A stretch of 50,517 nucleotides of DNA from contig JACDCD010000065.1 of assembly GCA_013694625.1 (NCBI GenBank), forward strand, positions 1-50,517, given 5' to 3'. This document shows, one piece after another, positions 23,626 through 31,939 of the stretch; the stretch's first letter is position 1; the number at the start of each line of letters is the position of its first letter. Below the pieces are notes generated by a model. It made no database searches and was not told where the DNA came from. It worked only from the letters and a program-made list of their open reading frames with translations. The position numbers were made by a program, and so were the translations under genes. The DNA is from Actinomycetota bacterium. Its GTDB lineage: Bacteria; Actinomycetota; CADDZG01; WHSQ01.

Positions 23626-24678
23626 GTGTCCAACTTGATAAGAGCCGGAGATCGCTCCTCCCAGGTGGCCGACGTGCAGGCCCGGTTGCGGGCGCTCGGC
23701 ATCGCGGTGGACGACAACGCAGGATGGTTCGGGGACTCGACCATGCGGGCCGTCAGAGCCTTTCAGCAGCAGCGGGGGATCCTCGTGGACGGGATTGTGG
23801 GGCCCGGCACCTGGGGTGAGCTGGTCGGGGCGTCACGTCGTCTGGGAGACGCCCTCCTCTACCTCAGGCAACCTCCCATGCGGGGCGATGACGTGGCCCT
23901 GCTGCAGGAGCGGCTCAACGCTCTCGGCTTCGACGCCGGACGCCGCGACGGGATCTTTGGACAGGCCACCGACTCCGCGGTGCGCGCCTTCCAGAAGGAG
24001 TACGGTGTCGCCGAGGACGGCATGTTCGGTCCCAGGAGCCACTTGGCACTCATGGGTCTGCGGGTCGACCGCCAGGGAACCTCGGCGGGCTTACGGGAGG
24101 AGCTCCGGCGCGCCGAGCTCGGGGGCCGCGGCTTGGGAGGGGCGGTCGTCATCATCGACCCCGGCCATGGGGGCCCCAACCGGGGGAACCTCGGCGCCGA
24201 CGGCGCGTGTGAGGCTGATCTCTGCTGGCGGCTCGCCCTGGAGGTGGCCGAGCGTCTGGCTGCGGCGGGAGCGACCGCCCGACTCACGCGCACCGAGGCC
24301 GAGGATCCCGACAACTCCGAGCGGGCGCGTCGAGCCAATCACATCGGCGGCGAGATGTTCCTGTCCCTGCACCTCAATACCTACGACGAGCCTACGGCCG
24401 AGGGCTCTTCGACCTACTACTTCAGCTCCTCGCACGCCGCGCAGCGACTTGCAGAGGGCATCCAGGGAGAACTGGTCGGGCTCGGGCTCAACAACTGCCG
24501 TTCCCACGGCCGCTCCTACGCAGTATTGAAGGAAACACGTATGCCGGCGGTCCTCATCGAACCCGTGTTCATCACGAACCCCGACGAAGCCAAGAAGCTT
24601 CTCGACCGGGAATTCCTGAAGGCGGTCGCGCAGGCCATCGTCTCGGGCCTCGAGCGCTACTACAGTGACCTGGGTTAA
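23626..24678 (+). CDS. cwlM: CwlM-like N-acetylmuramoyl-L-alanine amidase-family protein
   Basis: The start GTG 23626 gives 350 residues and matches the beginning of the first repeat; the frame is open to 23464 but that part is Arg-rich and unlike the family. Two peptidoglycan-binding (PGB1) repeats (about 8-62 and 75-135) precede an Amidase_3 domain (about 160-348). Zinc ligands and the catalytic Glu appear intact: His in DPGHGG, Glu in ACEADL, His in SLHLN, Glu in LIEPVFITN. No signal peptide is seen, so the protein should be cytoplasmic. In Mycobacterium CwlM is a cytoplasmic, enzymatically dead activator of MurA phosphorylated by PknB at its C-terminal tail; that tail is absent here. Confidence 0.88.
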   Translation: MSNLIRAGDRSSQVADVQARLRALGIAVDDNAGWFGDSTMRAVRAFQQQRGILVDGIVGPGTWGELVGASRRLGDALLYLRQPPMRGDDVALLQERLNALGFDAGRRDGIFGQATDSAVRAFQKEYGVAEDGMFGPRSHLALMGLRVDRQGTSAGLREELRRAELGGRGLGGAVVIIDPGHGGPNRGNLGADGACEADLCWRLALEVAERLAAAGATARLTRTEAEDPDNSERARRANHIGGEMFLSLHLNTYDEPTAEGSSTYYFSSSHAAQRLAEGIQGELVGLGLNNCRSHGRSYAVLKETRMPAVLIEPVFITNPDEAKKLLDREFLKAVAQAIVSGLERYYSDLG

Positions 24679-24685
24679 CGGTGTT

Positions 24686-24729
24686 GGAGCGGGCCCGGAT
24701 TCGGCTCAGTGCGCCGGCGCTCCCGCTCC
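24686..24729. terminator. Likely bidirectional terminator between cwlM and parB
   Basis: GGAGCGGG (24686-24693) and CCCGCTCC (24722-24729) are perfect 8-bp inverted repeats in the 74-bp gap between the convergent genes. The sequence between them includes the self-complementary GCGCCGGCGC, so a longer branched stem is possible. Confidence 0.5.
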
Positions 24730-24752
24730 GAGGTCCGGCACGCCCCCGGTTC

Positions 24753-25697
24753 TCAGTCGAGTGTCACCACCGTCGGCTGTCCCGCCGCCGACTCGCCGAT
24801 GATCCTGCGCATCAGCCGGTCGAGCTCCTCAAGCGACACGAAATCGATCGTCACCTTGCCTTTGCGCTTGCCCATCTCGACTCTCACCCTCGTCTGCAGG
24901 TGGTCGGCCAGCCGGCGCTGCGCTTCGCTCACGAGAGGCGGGCGCGCCGAGCCGCCCGTCCCCGAGCGTCCCCGGCCTGCCTCCGAGATCGCCCCGTAGC
25001 GCCGGACGAGGTCCTCGGTCTCGCGCACCGACAGGCCCTCCTGGGCGGCGCGCCGGGCGAGCCGTTCCTGAAAGGGATTTCCTTGCAGGCCGAGGAGTGC
25101 CTTACCGTGCCCGGCGCTCAGCCTGCCTTCGGCCACCAGCTTCTGGCTCGCAGTCGGCAGGTCCAGCAGTCGGAGAGCGTTGGAGATGCTCACCCGGTTG
25201 AGCCCCAGCCGGCCGGCGAGTGCCTCCTGGGTCAAACCGCCCTCGTCGATGAGTTGGCGATAGGCCGAGCCTTCCTCGATGGGGTTGAGATCGGCGCGGT
25301 GCAGATTCTCGACCAGCGCCCGCTCCAGGGAGCCTCGTGGATCGGTCTGGACAACCACGGCGGGCACCTGCTCGAGGCCGGCACGGCGCGCCGCCCGCAG
25401 TCTGCGCTCCCCCGCCACCAGCTCGAAGCGGCCTGCAGGACGCCTCTGAAGCAGCAGCGGCTGCAGGACTCCGAGCTCTTTGATCGAGACGGCTAGCTCC
25501 TCGAGGGCGGCCTGGTCGAAGGTACGGCGGGGTTGATCGGGGTTCGGTTCGATCGCATGGACGGCGACCTCCAGGAAGCCGCTCCCCTCCTGTGGCGTCG
25601 GTTCGGCCTGGGGCAGGAGCGAGTCAAGGCCGCGGCCGAGCCCCGAGCGCCGCCCGGAGCCGCCGGCCGGCCCCCCAGCGGGCGATCGAGCGCTCAT
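24753..25697 (-). CDS. parB: Chromosome partitioning protein ParB
   Basis: CTPase clamp that loads at parS sites and spreads to organise and segregate the origin region. From ATG 25697, overlapping the parA stop as ATGA, it has 314 residues. After a Gly-rich start come GLGRGLDSLLP, the ParB/Srx CTP-binding domain (NPDQPRRTFDQAALEELAVS; GERRLRAARRAG; ENLHRADLNPIEEG), the helix-turn-helix (LTQEALAGRLGLNRVSISNAL) and the C-terminal dimer domain. A longer frame to 25787 lies within parA. I found no sequence resembling the parS palindrome in the window. Confidence 0.96.
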   Translation of the reverse strand: MSARSPAGGPAGGSGRRSGLGRGLDSLLPQAEPTPQEGSGFLEVAVHAIEPNPDQPRRTFDQAALEELAVSIKELGVLQPLLLQRRPAGRFELVAGERRLRAARRAGLEQVPAVVVQTDPRGSLERALVENLHRADLNPIEEGSAYRQLIDEGGLTQEALAGRLGLNRVSISNALRLLDLPTASQKLVAEGRLSAGHGKALLGLQGNPFQERLARRAAQEGLSVRETEDLVRRYGAISEAGRGRSGTGGSARPPLVSEAQRRLADHLQTRVRVEMGKRKGKVTIDFVSLEELDRLMRRIIGESAAGQPTVVTLD

Positions 25698-26689
25698 CGC
25701 TCCGGCCCTCCGGCTGCGTGCCCGGTCTCGGAGTGCGCCGGGGCACCCCCCTCGGGCCGCCGTTCCCATGGTTCTGAGCGCGGCCATGCCTCGTCCACCC
25801 CGTCGGGCTCGGAGGCCCGGGTGCCATAGGCGCGGCCTCCGGGAGGCGCAGGGAGACGCCTGAGCGGACGGTTGAGCCCGTAGCGCTCGGCGAACTCGGA
25901 GGCGAGCGCCCGATAGGCCTGCGAGCCCCTGGATCCTGGGTCGAGGGTGACCACCGGCTCACCGAAGGAAGGCGCCTCCGATAGACGAACGCTGCGCGGG
26001 ACCACGGTGTCGAAGACCAGCTCTCCGAAGTGCCCCCGGACCTCGAGGGCAACCTGCTCCGCCAGCCTCGTCCGTGCGTCATACATCGTCAAGACAACCC
26101 CCCCTATTCGCAACTCCGGATTCAGCGCTGCGCGCACACGCTCCGCACTACCCATCAGGCGCGCCACGGCCTCCAGTGCGTAGAATTCGCACTGGACCGG
26201 CACGAGAACGTCGCGCGCCGCAACCAGTGCATTGACGGTAAGCAGTCCGAGGGAGGGAGGGCAGTCCAGCAGCACGACCCTGTAGCGCTCCGGCGCATCC
26301 GCGAGGCTCTCGGCCAGACGGTGCTCGCGCTCCATTGCAGCGACAAGCTCGATCTCGGCTCCGGTCAGATCCAGGGCCGAGGGAACGCAGCTCAAACCGG
26401 GCATCCGGGTGGGCACCGCCACCTCTTCCAGGGAAGCGGAACCCGTGATCAGGTCGTACGACGACCGTTGAACCGTGCGGTGGTCGATCCCCAGACCGGT
26501 CGTTGCGTTCGCCTGCGGGTCGAGATCAATGACGGCCACCGCGTGCCCTGCCAGGGCCAAGCCGGCCGCCAGGTTCACACAGGTCGTCGTCTTGCCGACT
26601 CCCCCCTTCTGGTTGGCGACACATACCACCACTCCGCCACCCCGTGGGGCGCCGTGGGGACCTAATAACTTCCAGTTCATCAGATCCAT
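25694..26689 (-). CDS. parA: Chromosome partitioning ATPase ParA
   Basis: Deviant-Walker ATPase that moves ParB-bound origins. The core shows VVCVANQKGGVGKTTTCVNL, VIDLDPQANATTGLG, LLDCPPSLGLLTVNAL and GVVLTMYDARTRLAEQV. The start is uncertain: ATG 26689 (MDLMNWKLLG) is chosen, ATG 26680 is equally possible, and a TTG at 26749 would overlap little but has no family support. About 60 residues past the conserved core form a Pro/Arg/Glu-rich tail. It lies 63 bp after rsmG and is coupled to parB. Confidence 0.95.
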   Translation of the reverse strand: MDLMNWKLLGPHGAPRGGGVVVCVANQKGGVGKTTTCVNLAAGLALAGHAVAVIDLDPQANATTGLGIDHRTVQRSSYDLITGSASLEEVAVPTRMPGLSCVPSALDLTGAEIELVAAMEREHRLAESLADAPERYRVVLLDCPPSLGLLTVNALVAARDVLVPVQCEFYALEAVARLMGSAERVRAALNPELRIGGVVLTMYDARTRLAEQVALEVRGHFGELVFDTVVPRSVRLSEAPSFGEPVVTLDPGSRGSQAYRALASEFAERYGLNRPLRRLPAPPGGRAYGTRASEPDGVDEAWPRSEPWERRPEGGAPAHSETGHAAGGPER

Positions 26690-26752
26690 AAAATTATGCA
26701 ATACCCTCGCAACAAGGTCCTCGCCCCTCCCACATACAAACCTCAGCAACCC

Positions 26753-27244
26753 TCAGCGTCGTACTATAGCGATCCCTTCCTCCACCACGTCGGCTTCCGG
26801 AGGAATCTCGGCGGCCTTCCCGAGGAACACCAAGGCAGCGCCTCCGGGCGCCACCAGGGGAGATCCCAGGCGGAAAGCGGCGGCGGGAGGCGCCACCGCC
26901 CGCAGGGTCACCACCAGATGCGCCGCCACGAAAGCCGGGTCGTTCGCGATCTCCTCGGCACGCCGGACCACGACTTCGCAGTTGAGCTCAAGGGTGCGAA
27001 CAACCTCCTCGAGGAACGCAGCGCGCTTGGTCTGGGGTTCGAGAAGCCTCCAGTGCCGGGAGGGTTCGGCTATCGCCAGCGGTATCCCCGGTAACCCCGC
27101 CCCCGAGCCGATATCGATTCCGGGCCCGGCAGGCAACGACGTCACCGTGGGTAGCGCTCTCAAAGAGTCTGTGATGTGTCGCTCCTTGAAGCGACCGAGG
27201 TCGCCGGGGGCGACCAGGTCGACGCGGCCGGCCCACTTCCGCAC
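26753..27244 (-). CDS. rsmG: 16S rRNA (guanine-527-N7) methyltransferase RsmG
   Basis: Methylates G527 of 16S rRNA (the gidB product; loss gives low-level streptomycin resistance). Motif I is PGIDIGSGAGLPGIPLAIAEP, followed by LLEPQTKRAAFLEEVV and VVTLRAVAPPAAAF. The first canonical start is GTG 27244 (163 residues, GAGG five bases upstream). However, the usual N-terminal helix continues upstream of it (YEPTLERYEALVRKWAGRVD), and no ATG, GTG or TTG lies between it and an in-frame TAG. A rare ATT start at 27280, seven bases after AGAGGGGG, would give 175 residues and restore the family N-terminus. Part of the jag-rsmG-parA-parB group. Confidence 0.9.
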   Translation of the reverse strand: MRKWAGRVDLVAPGDLGRFKERHITDSLRALPTVTSLPAGPGIDIGSGAGLPGIPLAIAEPSRHWRLLEPQTKRAAFLEEVVRTLELNCEVVVRRAEEIANDPAFVAAHLVVTLRAVAPPAAAFRLGSPLVAPGGAALVFLGKAAEIPPEADVVEEGIAIVRR

Positions 27245-27330
27245 GAGGGCCTCGTAGCGCTCCAGGGTGGGTTCGTAAATCGTGGAACCCCCTCTGGCCT
27301 GGGCTTTTGCGAGGAGCAGTCCGGTCCCGG

Positions 27331-27939
27331 CTAGCCTTCCGCCGGACCGGGCCCGGGCGATCCGGGACTATCTCCACGCACGATCACCTTACGGGTCGGC
27401 TCCTCACCCTCGCTGAAGCTGGTCGCACCATCGACCACTGCGACTGCGTCGTGGATGATCTTTCTCTCGTACGCGTTCATCGGTTCGAGCTCGATCTCGG
27501 TGCCGCGCTCCTTAGCCCGTTCAGCCATCGACCGGGCGTAGTCCTCCAATGAGACCCGGCGGCGCGCCCTGTAGGACTCGACATCGACCGAGAGTCGCAC
27601 CCGGTTGCGGAGTCGCCGTTGCACCGCGGTTCGGGTGACCTCCTGGAGTGCCTCGAGGGTCTGGCCACGGCGGCCGATCATGGCGCCCATATCGCCACCG
27701 CTGACGTTGACGACCACGCTACCCTCCTCGATCACCGCTTCGACATCCCCTTGGATCCCCATCGCCTCGATGAGGCCGCTCACGAAGCTCCGGCCCGTCT
27801 CGGCCACCGTCTCGAGCGACGGAGGTGACTCCTCCCCATCGTCCGCGCCGCCCATAGTGCGGGGGTCATCATCGGTCCCGCCGGTCAGAGCCGTGCCGGC
27901 AGCCTCGGATGGGGGGTCAAAACCATGGGGATCGGTCAT
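27331..27939 (-). CDS. jag: RNA-binding protein Jag/KhpB (KH and R3H domains)
   Basis: A 202-residue protein found beside yidC in most Gram-positive bacteria. About 50 acidic, low-complexity residues precede the conserved part. The KH domain follows (VVNVSGGDMGAMIGRRGQTL with the GRRG loop), then the R3H domain near the C-terminus (NAYERKIIHDAV). In other bacteria KhpB binds RNA with KhpA and influences cell elongation. Its ATG overlaps the yidC stop by 4 bp. The C-terminal 15 residues are Pro/Gly-rich. Confidence 0.93.
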   Translation of the reverse strand: MTDPHGFDPPSEAAGTALTGGTDDDPRTMGGADDGEESPPSLETVAETGRSFVSGLIEAMGIQGDVEAVIEEGSVVVNVSGGDMGAMIGRRGQTLEALQEVTRTAVQRRLRNRVRLSVDVESYRARRRVSLEDYARSMAERAKERGTEIELEPMNAYERKIIHDAVAVVDGATSFSEGEEPTRKVIVRGDSPGSPGPGPAEG

Positions 27940-29021
27940 CTGCGCCTCTTCTTCTTGCTGGCGTTGGGTGAGCGTGATGTTGTCGCAGTGGGCTGTTCGT
28001 CACCGTTGGACTGGGCTTGCTGAGGCGGTTGGGTGGTGCTGGTTTTCTTGCGGGCTCCCGGCTGCGACGTCCCCCCGTTGGTCTTGGGTTTGGGTCGGGC
28101 CCCGTCTTTTGGCTTGGGCTTGGCAGGGGTTCCCCCTTTTAGTTTGGGAGTTTCCTTTGGGGCTTCCTTGGAGCCGTCGCCGTGAAGCAGGTGGGGGAGG
28201 AGGGGCGGGGCGGCTTTCAGTATCAGACGCTGTTGGACAATCATCCAGACGTTGGTGGTCAGCCAGTAGATGACGACTCCTGTGGGAAAAGAGAACGCGA
28301 AGAACATCAGCATGAACGGCATGATCTTGGCGAATGTCTGCATCTGTTGGGCCTGGGGCCCCGTGGCTGTCTGCGAGCTCTGCATCTGCTTTTGTTGGTA
28401 GTAAGTGGTAAACCCCATGAAAAGCACAAGCGCAATGTAGGGAAGCATCGAGGGGATCCCGGTGCCGCAGGGGGCCGGGACACTGCGGCTGCCCACCTGT
28501 TGGATCGACGCCTGCAACGAACAGTCGAGCCTTAACCCGGGGAAGAACCGGTTGACGGTCGCGGGGCTCTGGATCAGCTCCCGGGCGAAGGCCGAGTTCT
28601 GCACCCGCTCGACGAGCCACGACAGCCCCTCGGTCGGGACTGCTCGCCATGCCCCGTCGAGGAAGTTGTAGCCGAGGTGGGTCAGGGGGTCCCGGATAAC
28701 GTAGAAGAGCCCGATCAGGGCGGGAAACTGCATCAGCAGGGGCAGACACCCTCCGAAGGGGTTGACCCCGTGCTCTTTGTACAGGGCCATCATCTCTTCG
28801 TTGGTCTTCTGCCGGTTTCCCTTGTTGCGCGCCTGGATTTGTTTGACCTCGGGTTGGATCCGCTGCATCTCCCGCATCGATCGCGTCTGCTTGATCGACA
28901 GCGGCAACAGGACGACACGCACCAGCAGCGTGAGGAGGATGATTGACACCCCGTAGCTGGGGATCACCGCATAGAGCCCCGCCAGGGCGCTGGAGAACAG
29001 CTCTAAGAATCGTTCGAACAT
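27936..29021 (-). CDS. yidC: Membrane protein insertase YidC
   Basis: Inserts membrane proteins, alone or with SecYEG. The 361 residues lack the large periplasmic domain of Gram-negative YidC, as in other Gram-positives. About five TM helices are present. The conserved groove region YGVSIILLTLLVRVVLLPLSIKQ has the key Arg, followed by the cytoplasmic coiled-coil loop (MREMQRIQPEVKQIQARNKG) and NPFGGCLPLLMQFPALIGLF. The C-terminal 80 residues are Lys/Pro/Thr-rich and end in KKKRRR, suited to ribosome binding. It lies between yidD (3 bp) and jag. Confidence 0.96.
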   Translation of the reverse strand: MFERFLELFSSALAGLYAVIPSYGVSIILLTLLVRVVLLPLSIKQTRSMREMQRIQPEVKQIQARNKGNRQKTNEEMMALYKEHGVNPFGGCLPLLMQFPALIGLFYVIRDPLTHLGYNFLDGAWRAVPTEGLSWLVERVQNSAFARELIQSPATVNRFFPGLRLDCSLQASIQQVGSRSVPAPCGTGIPSMLPYIALVLFMGFTTYYQQKQMQSSQTATGPQAQQMQTFAKIMPFMLMFFAFSFPTGVVIYWLTTNVWMIVQQRLILKAAPPLLPHLLHGDGSKEAPKETPKLKGGTPAKPKPKDGARPKPKTNGGTSQPGARKKTSTTQPPQQAQSNGDEQPTATTSRSPNASKKKRRR

Positions 29022-29024
29022 CCT

Positions 29025-29279
29025 CTAAACCTTTCCTGTGCTTCCTGCGCTCCGCCTAGGTTCGGGAACCGGGTCGAATCCCCCCGCAGCCCAGGGGTGG
29101 CACCGGAGTACCCGGGTCACTGTCATTGTGCCCCCCTCGAGGGCTCCAAAGCGCCGTATCGCCTCGAGTGCATAGGCCGAGCAAGTCGGTTCGTAGCGGC
29201 AGTGCCGGGCGAACATCGGCGAAACGAATCTCCGGTAGCCGGCGAGCAGCCCACACATGGCCCGCGCTCCCGGGCTCAC
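29025..29279 (-). CDS. yidD: Membrane protein insertion efficiency factor YidD
   Basis: Small amphipathic protein that assists YidC. The start GTG 29279 overlaps the rnpA stop as GTGA and gives 84 residues; ATG 29258 is an alternative. The family core is clear: [27 protein letters not shown] and [16 protein letters not shown], with the conserved cysteines. Confidence 0.95.
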   Translation of the reverse strand: MSPGARAMCGLLAGYRRFVSPMFARHCRYEPTCSAYALEAIRRFGALEGGTMTVTRVLRCHPWAAGGFDPVPEPRRSAGSTGKV

Positions 29280-29647
29280 CTGCGCGCGCCCCGTTGTCGT
29301 GTCGGCACCCCGCAAACCGCCAGGGCCTTACCCAGGGCGCCGGTGAGAACGGTGAAGGGCATGGTCTCCGCCCGCTCGTCGGCTCGGATCACAACGTCAT
29401 ACCCGGCCGCGGGACCGCAGGCAATGAAGGCGGCGTGGATCCGGCGTTTAATTCGGTTTCTCACCACTGCCCGGTTCGGAGCTCGCACCACAAGGCCAAC
29501 TCTCGATCGAGGGTGGTTTTCCTGTTGTGGGGGAGAGGCCTGGGTGGGGAGTGCGTAAACCACTACGCCGTTTGTACCAGCCTTACGCCCCCCGCGAAGA
29601 ACGCGTCTGAACTCGGCCGATCTCCGCAAGGCGCCCGGTGTCCTCAA
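29276..29647 (-). CDS. rnpA: Ribonuclease P protein component
   Basis: Protein cofactor of RNase P, which matures the 5' ends of tRNAs. The 123 residues carry the basic RNR motif region [12 protein letters not shown] (about 62-73) and the N-terminal [17 protein letters not shown]. It follows rpmH by 15 bp, the normal order, and overlaps yidD. Confidence 0.95.
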   Translation of the reverse strand: MRTPGALRRSAEFRRVLRGGRKAGTNGVVVYALPTQASPPQQENHPRSRVGLVVRAPNRAVVRNRIKRRIHAAFIACGPAAGYDVVIRADERAETMPFTVLTGALGKALAVCGVPTRQRGARR

Positions 29648-29662
29648 GCCTCAGCGTCGCCG

Positions 29663-29797
29663 CTAGGCGGACAGGTGGGCGCGGCCCTTGGCGCGACGAT
29701 TCCGCAGAATCGCGCGGCCGGAACGGGTCTTCATGCGCGCACGAAAGCCATGCTTTCTCTTGCGGCGCCGGTTGTTTGGTTGAAAGGTTCGCTTCAC
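29663..29797 (-). CDS. rpmH: 50S ribosomal protein L34
   Basis: The 44-residue L34 begins at GTG 29797 ([20 protein letters not shown]) and ends GRAHLSA. AGAGGG lies seven bases upstream. It is the first gene of the minus-strand group rpmH-rnpA-yidD-yidC-jag-rsmG-parA-parB. The frame stays open to 29917, but those residues do not belong to L34. Confidence 0.97.
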   Translation of the reverse strand: MKRTFQPNNRRRKRKHGFRARMKTRSGRAILRNRRAKGRAHLSA

Positions 29798-29886
29798 TCT
29801 GTGCCCTCTTGATCTGTCCACCCAACCGACGCTTGGCCCAAAAACGTGGTCGCGAAAAGTTGATTGTCCTCTTGAGCCGACTTCCG

Positions 29887-29892
29887 AGTATA
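29887..29892 (-). promoter_or_regulatory. Likely -10 element of the rpmH promoter
   Basis: TATACT on the minus strand (5 of 6 to TATAAT) lies about 90 bp before rpmH. A weak -35 candidate, TGACGT, stands 18 bp further upstream. The 440-bp spacer to dnaA otherwise holds the dnaA control region. Confidence 0.4.
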
Positions 29893-29959
29893 GGGGACGA
29901 GTGTTTTGCCACGTCACGCCCCTACTTTCGGGGAGCGCGAAAGTGTTGCGCCACCGCCC

Positions 29960-29989
29960 TTGACGCCGGCGCTCATGGGTCGCTTAGAT
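29960..29989 (+). promoter_or_regulatory. Candidate dnaA promoter
   Basis: TTGACG (29960-29965) is a good -35 element. TTAGAT (29984-29989) is a modest -10 at 18-bp spacing. The start of dnaA is 249 bp downstream, with three DnaA boxes between, as expected for an autoregulated gene. Confidence 0.4.
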
Positions 29990-30069
29990 AACTGGAGTCT
30001 CGGCTTTGGAGTGTCGAGGCGGGTCTGCGGCAATCTCGCAGTGTGCGCAAGCCGAGTTCACCGACAGCT

Positions 30070-30186
30070 TTGTCCACACCTGTGGATAGAGATGTTGAAT
30101 GCGACCGACATGCCTGCTTGGGCCCGCTTTTTCCGCCCCATTCGCCCCGGCGAGAATCTGCGGGGCCCCGATGTGCCTGTGAATAA
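30070..30186. promoter_or_regulatory. DnaA boxes in the dnaA leader
   Basis: Three 9-mers: TTGTCCACA at 30070-30078 (plus), CTATCCACA at 30081-30089 (minus, read TGTGGATAG on plus), and TTATTCACA at 30178-30186 (minus). The first two face each other two bases apart. They are suited to DnaA autoregulation or may form an outer part of the origin. Confidence 0.65.
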
Positions 30187-30237
30187 GTGATCGATCCGGA
30201 CGCCCGATCCGGGCGGCGACAAAGTGAGGGGGAGCCT

Positions 30238-31659
30238 ATGCAAAGCGCTACCAGGCTTGGCGCCGACGACGGTGTCCAATCCATTGAGGCCCTCTGGGAG
30301 GCTGCGTCGGAACGGCTGAAGCAGCAGCTCTCGGTGGCCAACTACTCGACCTGGTTTGCGAGGGTTCAACCCGTAGAGATCGAAGGCGACCTCGTCCGCC
30401 TTGGCGTCCCGAATCTTTTCACCAAACAGTGGATCGAATCGCACCACCGGGCCGCACTCGAGGCGGTCCTGTGCGCCGTGGCCGGGCGAGAGGTGACGGT
30501 GTCACTCGTGGCGCTCGAGACACCCTCCACCGAGGAGATCGATCTCACCACGCCCCCGCCCGGCGCGCCGCAGGGAGCAACCACTGTTCCTGCCGCCACC
30601 CCATCGGACCGGATCACCGACGGCCCCGGCCGTTTCCACCCCAAGTACGTCTTCGAGTCCTTTGTCATCGGGGCGTCCAATCGGTTTGCACACGCCGCCG
30701 CCCTGGCGGTCGCCGAAGCGCCTGCGTCCGCCTATAACCCGCTGTTGATCTATGGGGGGGCCGGTCTGGGGAAAACCCACCTCCTCCAGGCGATCGGGTC
30801 CTACGTGCGCAGGTATCACCCTGAGCAGGCGATCCGCTACATCTCCACCGAGCAGTTCCTCAACGACTTCATCGTTGCGCTTCAGCGACGAACCATTCCG
30901 GACTTTCACCGCCACTATCGGGCGGTTGACATCCTCTTGGTCGACGACATCCAGTTTCTAGAGGGCAAGGAGCACTTCCAAGAGGAGTTCTTCCACACCT
31001 TCAACGCGCTGCACCCCTCCAGCCAGGTTGTCCTGAGCTCGGACCGGCCTCCCAAGAAGATCTCGACCCTCGAGGAGCGGCTCCGGACCCGCTTCGAGTG
31101 GGGCCTTATCACCGACGTGCAGCCTCCGGACCTCGAGACGAGATTGGCCATCCTCCAGAAGAAGTCCGAATCCGACAACCTCCTCGTGCCCTCCGACGTG
31201 ATGGCGTTCATCGCAAGCAGGATCCAGACCAACATCCGTGAGCTCGAAGGGGCACTTATCCGCGTTGCTGCATATGCTTCACTCACCCGCTCAGAAGTGA
31301 CCTTGGATCTGGCTCAGAATGTACTCCAGTCCCTCCTCTACGGTGGACGGGAGGCACGCGTCACTGAAGACCTCGTGATCTCTTTGACGGCCGACTACTT
31401 CGGTCTCAGCGACGATGAGATCCGTTCGGCCAGCCGGTCGCGTCCTCTCGTTCACGCACGTCAGATCGCCATGTACCTGTGCCGGGAGCTCACCGACTTA
31501 TCACTTCCGCGCATCGGAGATCGTTTCGGTGGGCGGGATCATTCCACCGTTATTCACGCAGATAAGAAGATTCGCAAGCTACTGCAAGAGCGCCGGGCGT
31601 GCTACGAGCAGGTCCAGGAGCTTACCGAACGCATTCGTCAACAGGCAGCGCGTGGATGA
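30238..31659 (+). CDS. dnaA: Chromosomal replication initiator DnaA
   Basis: Opens the origin and recruits the helicase. ATG 30238 has AGGGGGAG just upstream and begins [12 protein letters not shown]; an upstream GTG at 30187 is less likely. The 473 residues contain domain I ([16 protein letters not shown]...YSTWF), a short domain II, the AAA+ core with Walker [11 protein letters not shown] (about 173-182) and Walker [10 protein letters not shown] (about 231-239), and the domain IV helix-turn-helix with the signature [15 protein letters not shown] (about 431-445). It lies between rpmH and the DnaA-box-rich spacer before dnaN. Confidence 0.98.
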   Translation: MQSATRLGADDGVQSIEALWEAASERLKQQLSVANYSTWFARVQPVEIEGDLVRLGVPNLFTKQWIESHHRAALEAVLCAVAGREVTVSLVALETPSTEEIDLTTPPPGAPQGATTVPAATPSDRITDGPGRFHPKYVFESFVIGASNRFAHAAALAVAEAPASAYNPLLIYGGAGLGKTHLLQAIGSYVRRYHPEQAIRYISTEQFLNDFIVALQRRTIPDFHRHYRAVDILLVDDIQFLEGKEHFQEEFFHTFNALHPSSQVVLSSDRPPKKISTLEERLRTRFEWGLITDVQPPDLETRLAILQKKSESDNLLVPSDVMAFIASRIQTNIRELEGALIRVAAYASLTRSEVTLDLAQNVLQSLLYGGREARVTEDLVISLTADYFGLSDDEIRSASRSRPLVHARQIAMYLCRELTDLSLPRIGDRFGGRDHSTVIHADKKIRKLLQERRACYEQVQELTERIRQQAARG

Positions 31660-31939
31660 CGGTTGATCAAACTGTGCGTTTTGTGGACAACGAGACCCTC
31701 TACCCGGCGAACGCCGGGTACGGCTTAGTTGTCCACGGGATCCAGTGTCTTTATCCACCGGCTGGGAAGTGGATTGACCAGCCCAAAGGCCGCTTATCCG
31801 CACTTTCAACACCCCCTAATACGAATGCTAAGAAATACTTATCTATCTTTAGTACTTGTGGCACCGTTCACAACCACAGGGACGAGACATGGGTTTATCG
31901 TGATCTTGAGCGAGATATCGAACCGATGGGAGACGCAAG
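31660..31939. other. Probable origin of replication (oriC), dnaA-dnaN spacer
   Basis: This 280-bp spacer holds at least four DnaA boxes or near-boxes: TTGTCCACA at 31682-31690 (minus), TTGTCCACG at 31729-31737, TTATCCACC at 31751-31759 and TTATCCGCA at 31794-31802 (all plus). They are followed by an A/T-rich stretch at 31812-31860 in otherwise GC-rich DNA, which suits a DNA-unwinding element. Gene orientation switches from minus to plus around this region. In most actinobacteria oriC lies in the same spacer. The dnaN promoter should also be here. Confidence 0.8.

Noticed and set aside
24753-29797. Search for parS sites near parAB
   Set aside because: No TGTTTCACGTGAAACA-like palindrome was recognised. 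The few CACGTG hexamers in the window (for example 33104-33109) lack the flanking bases.
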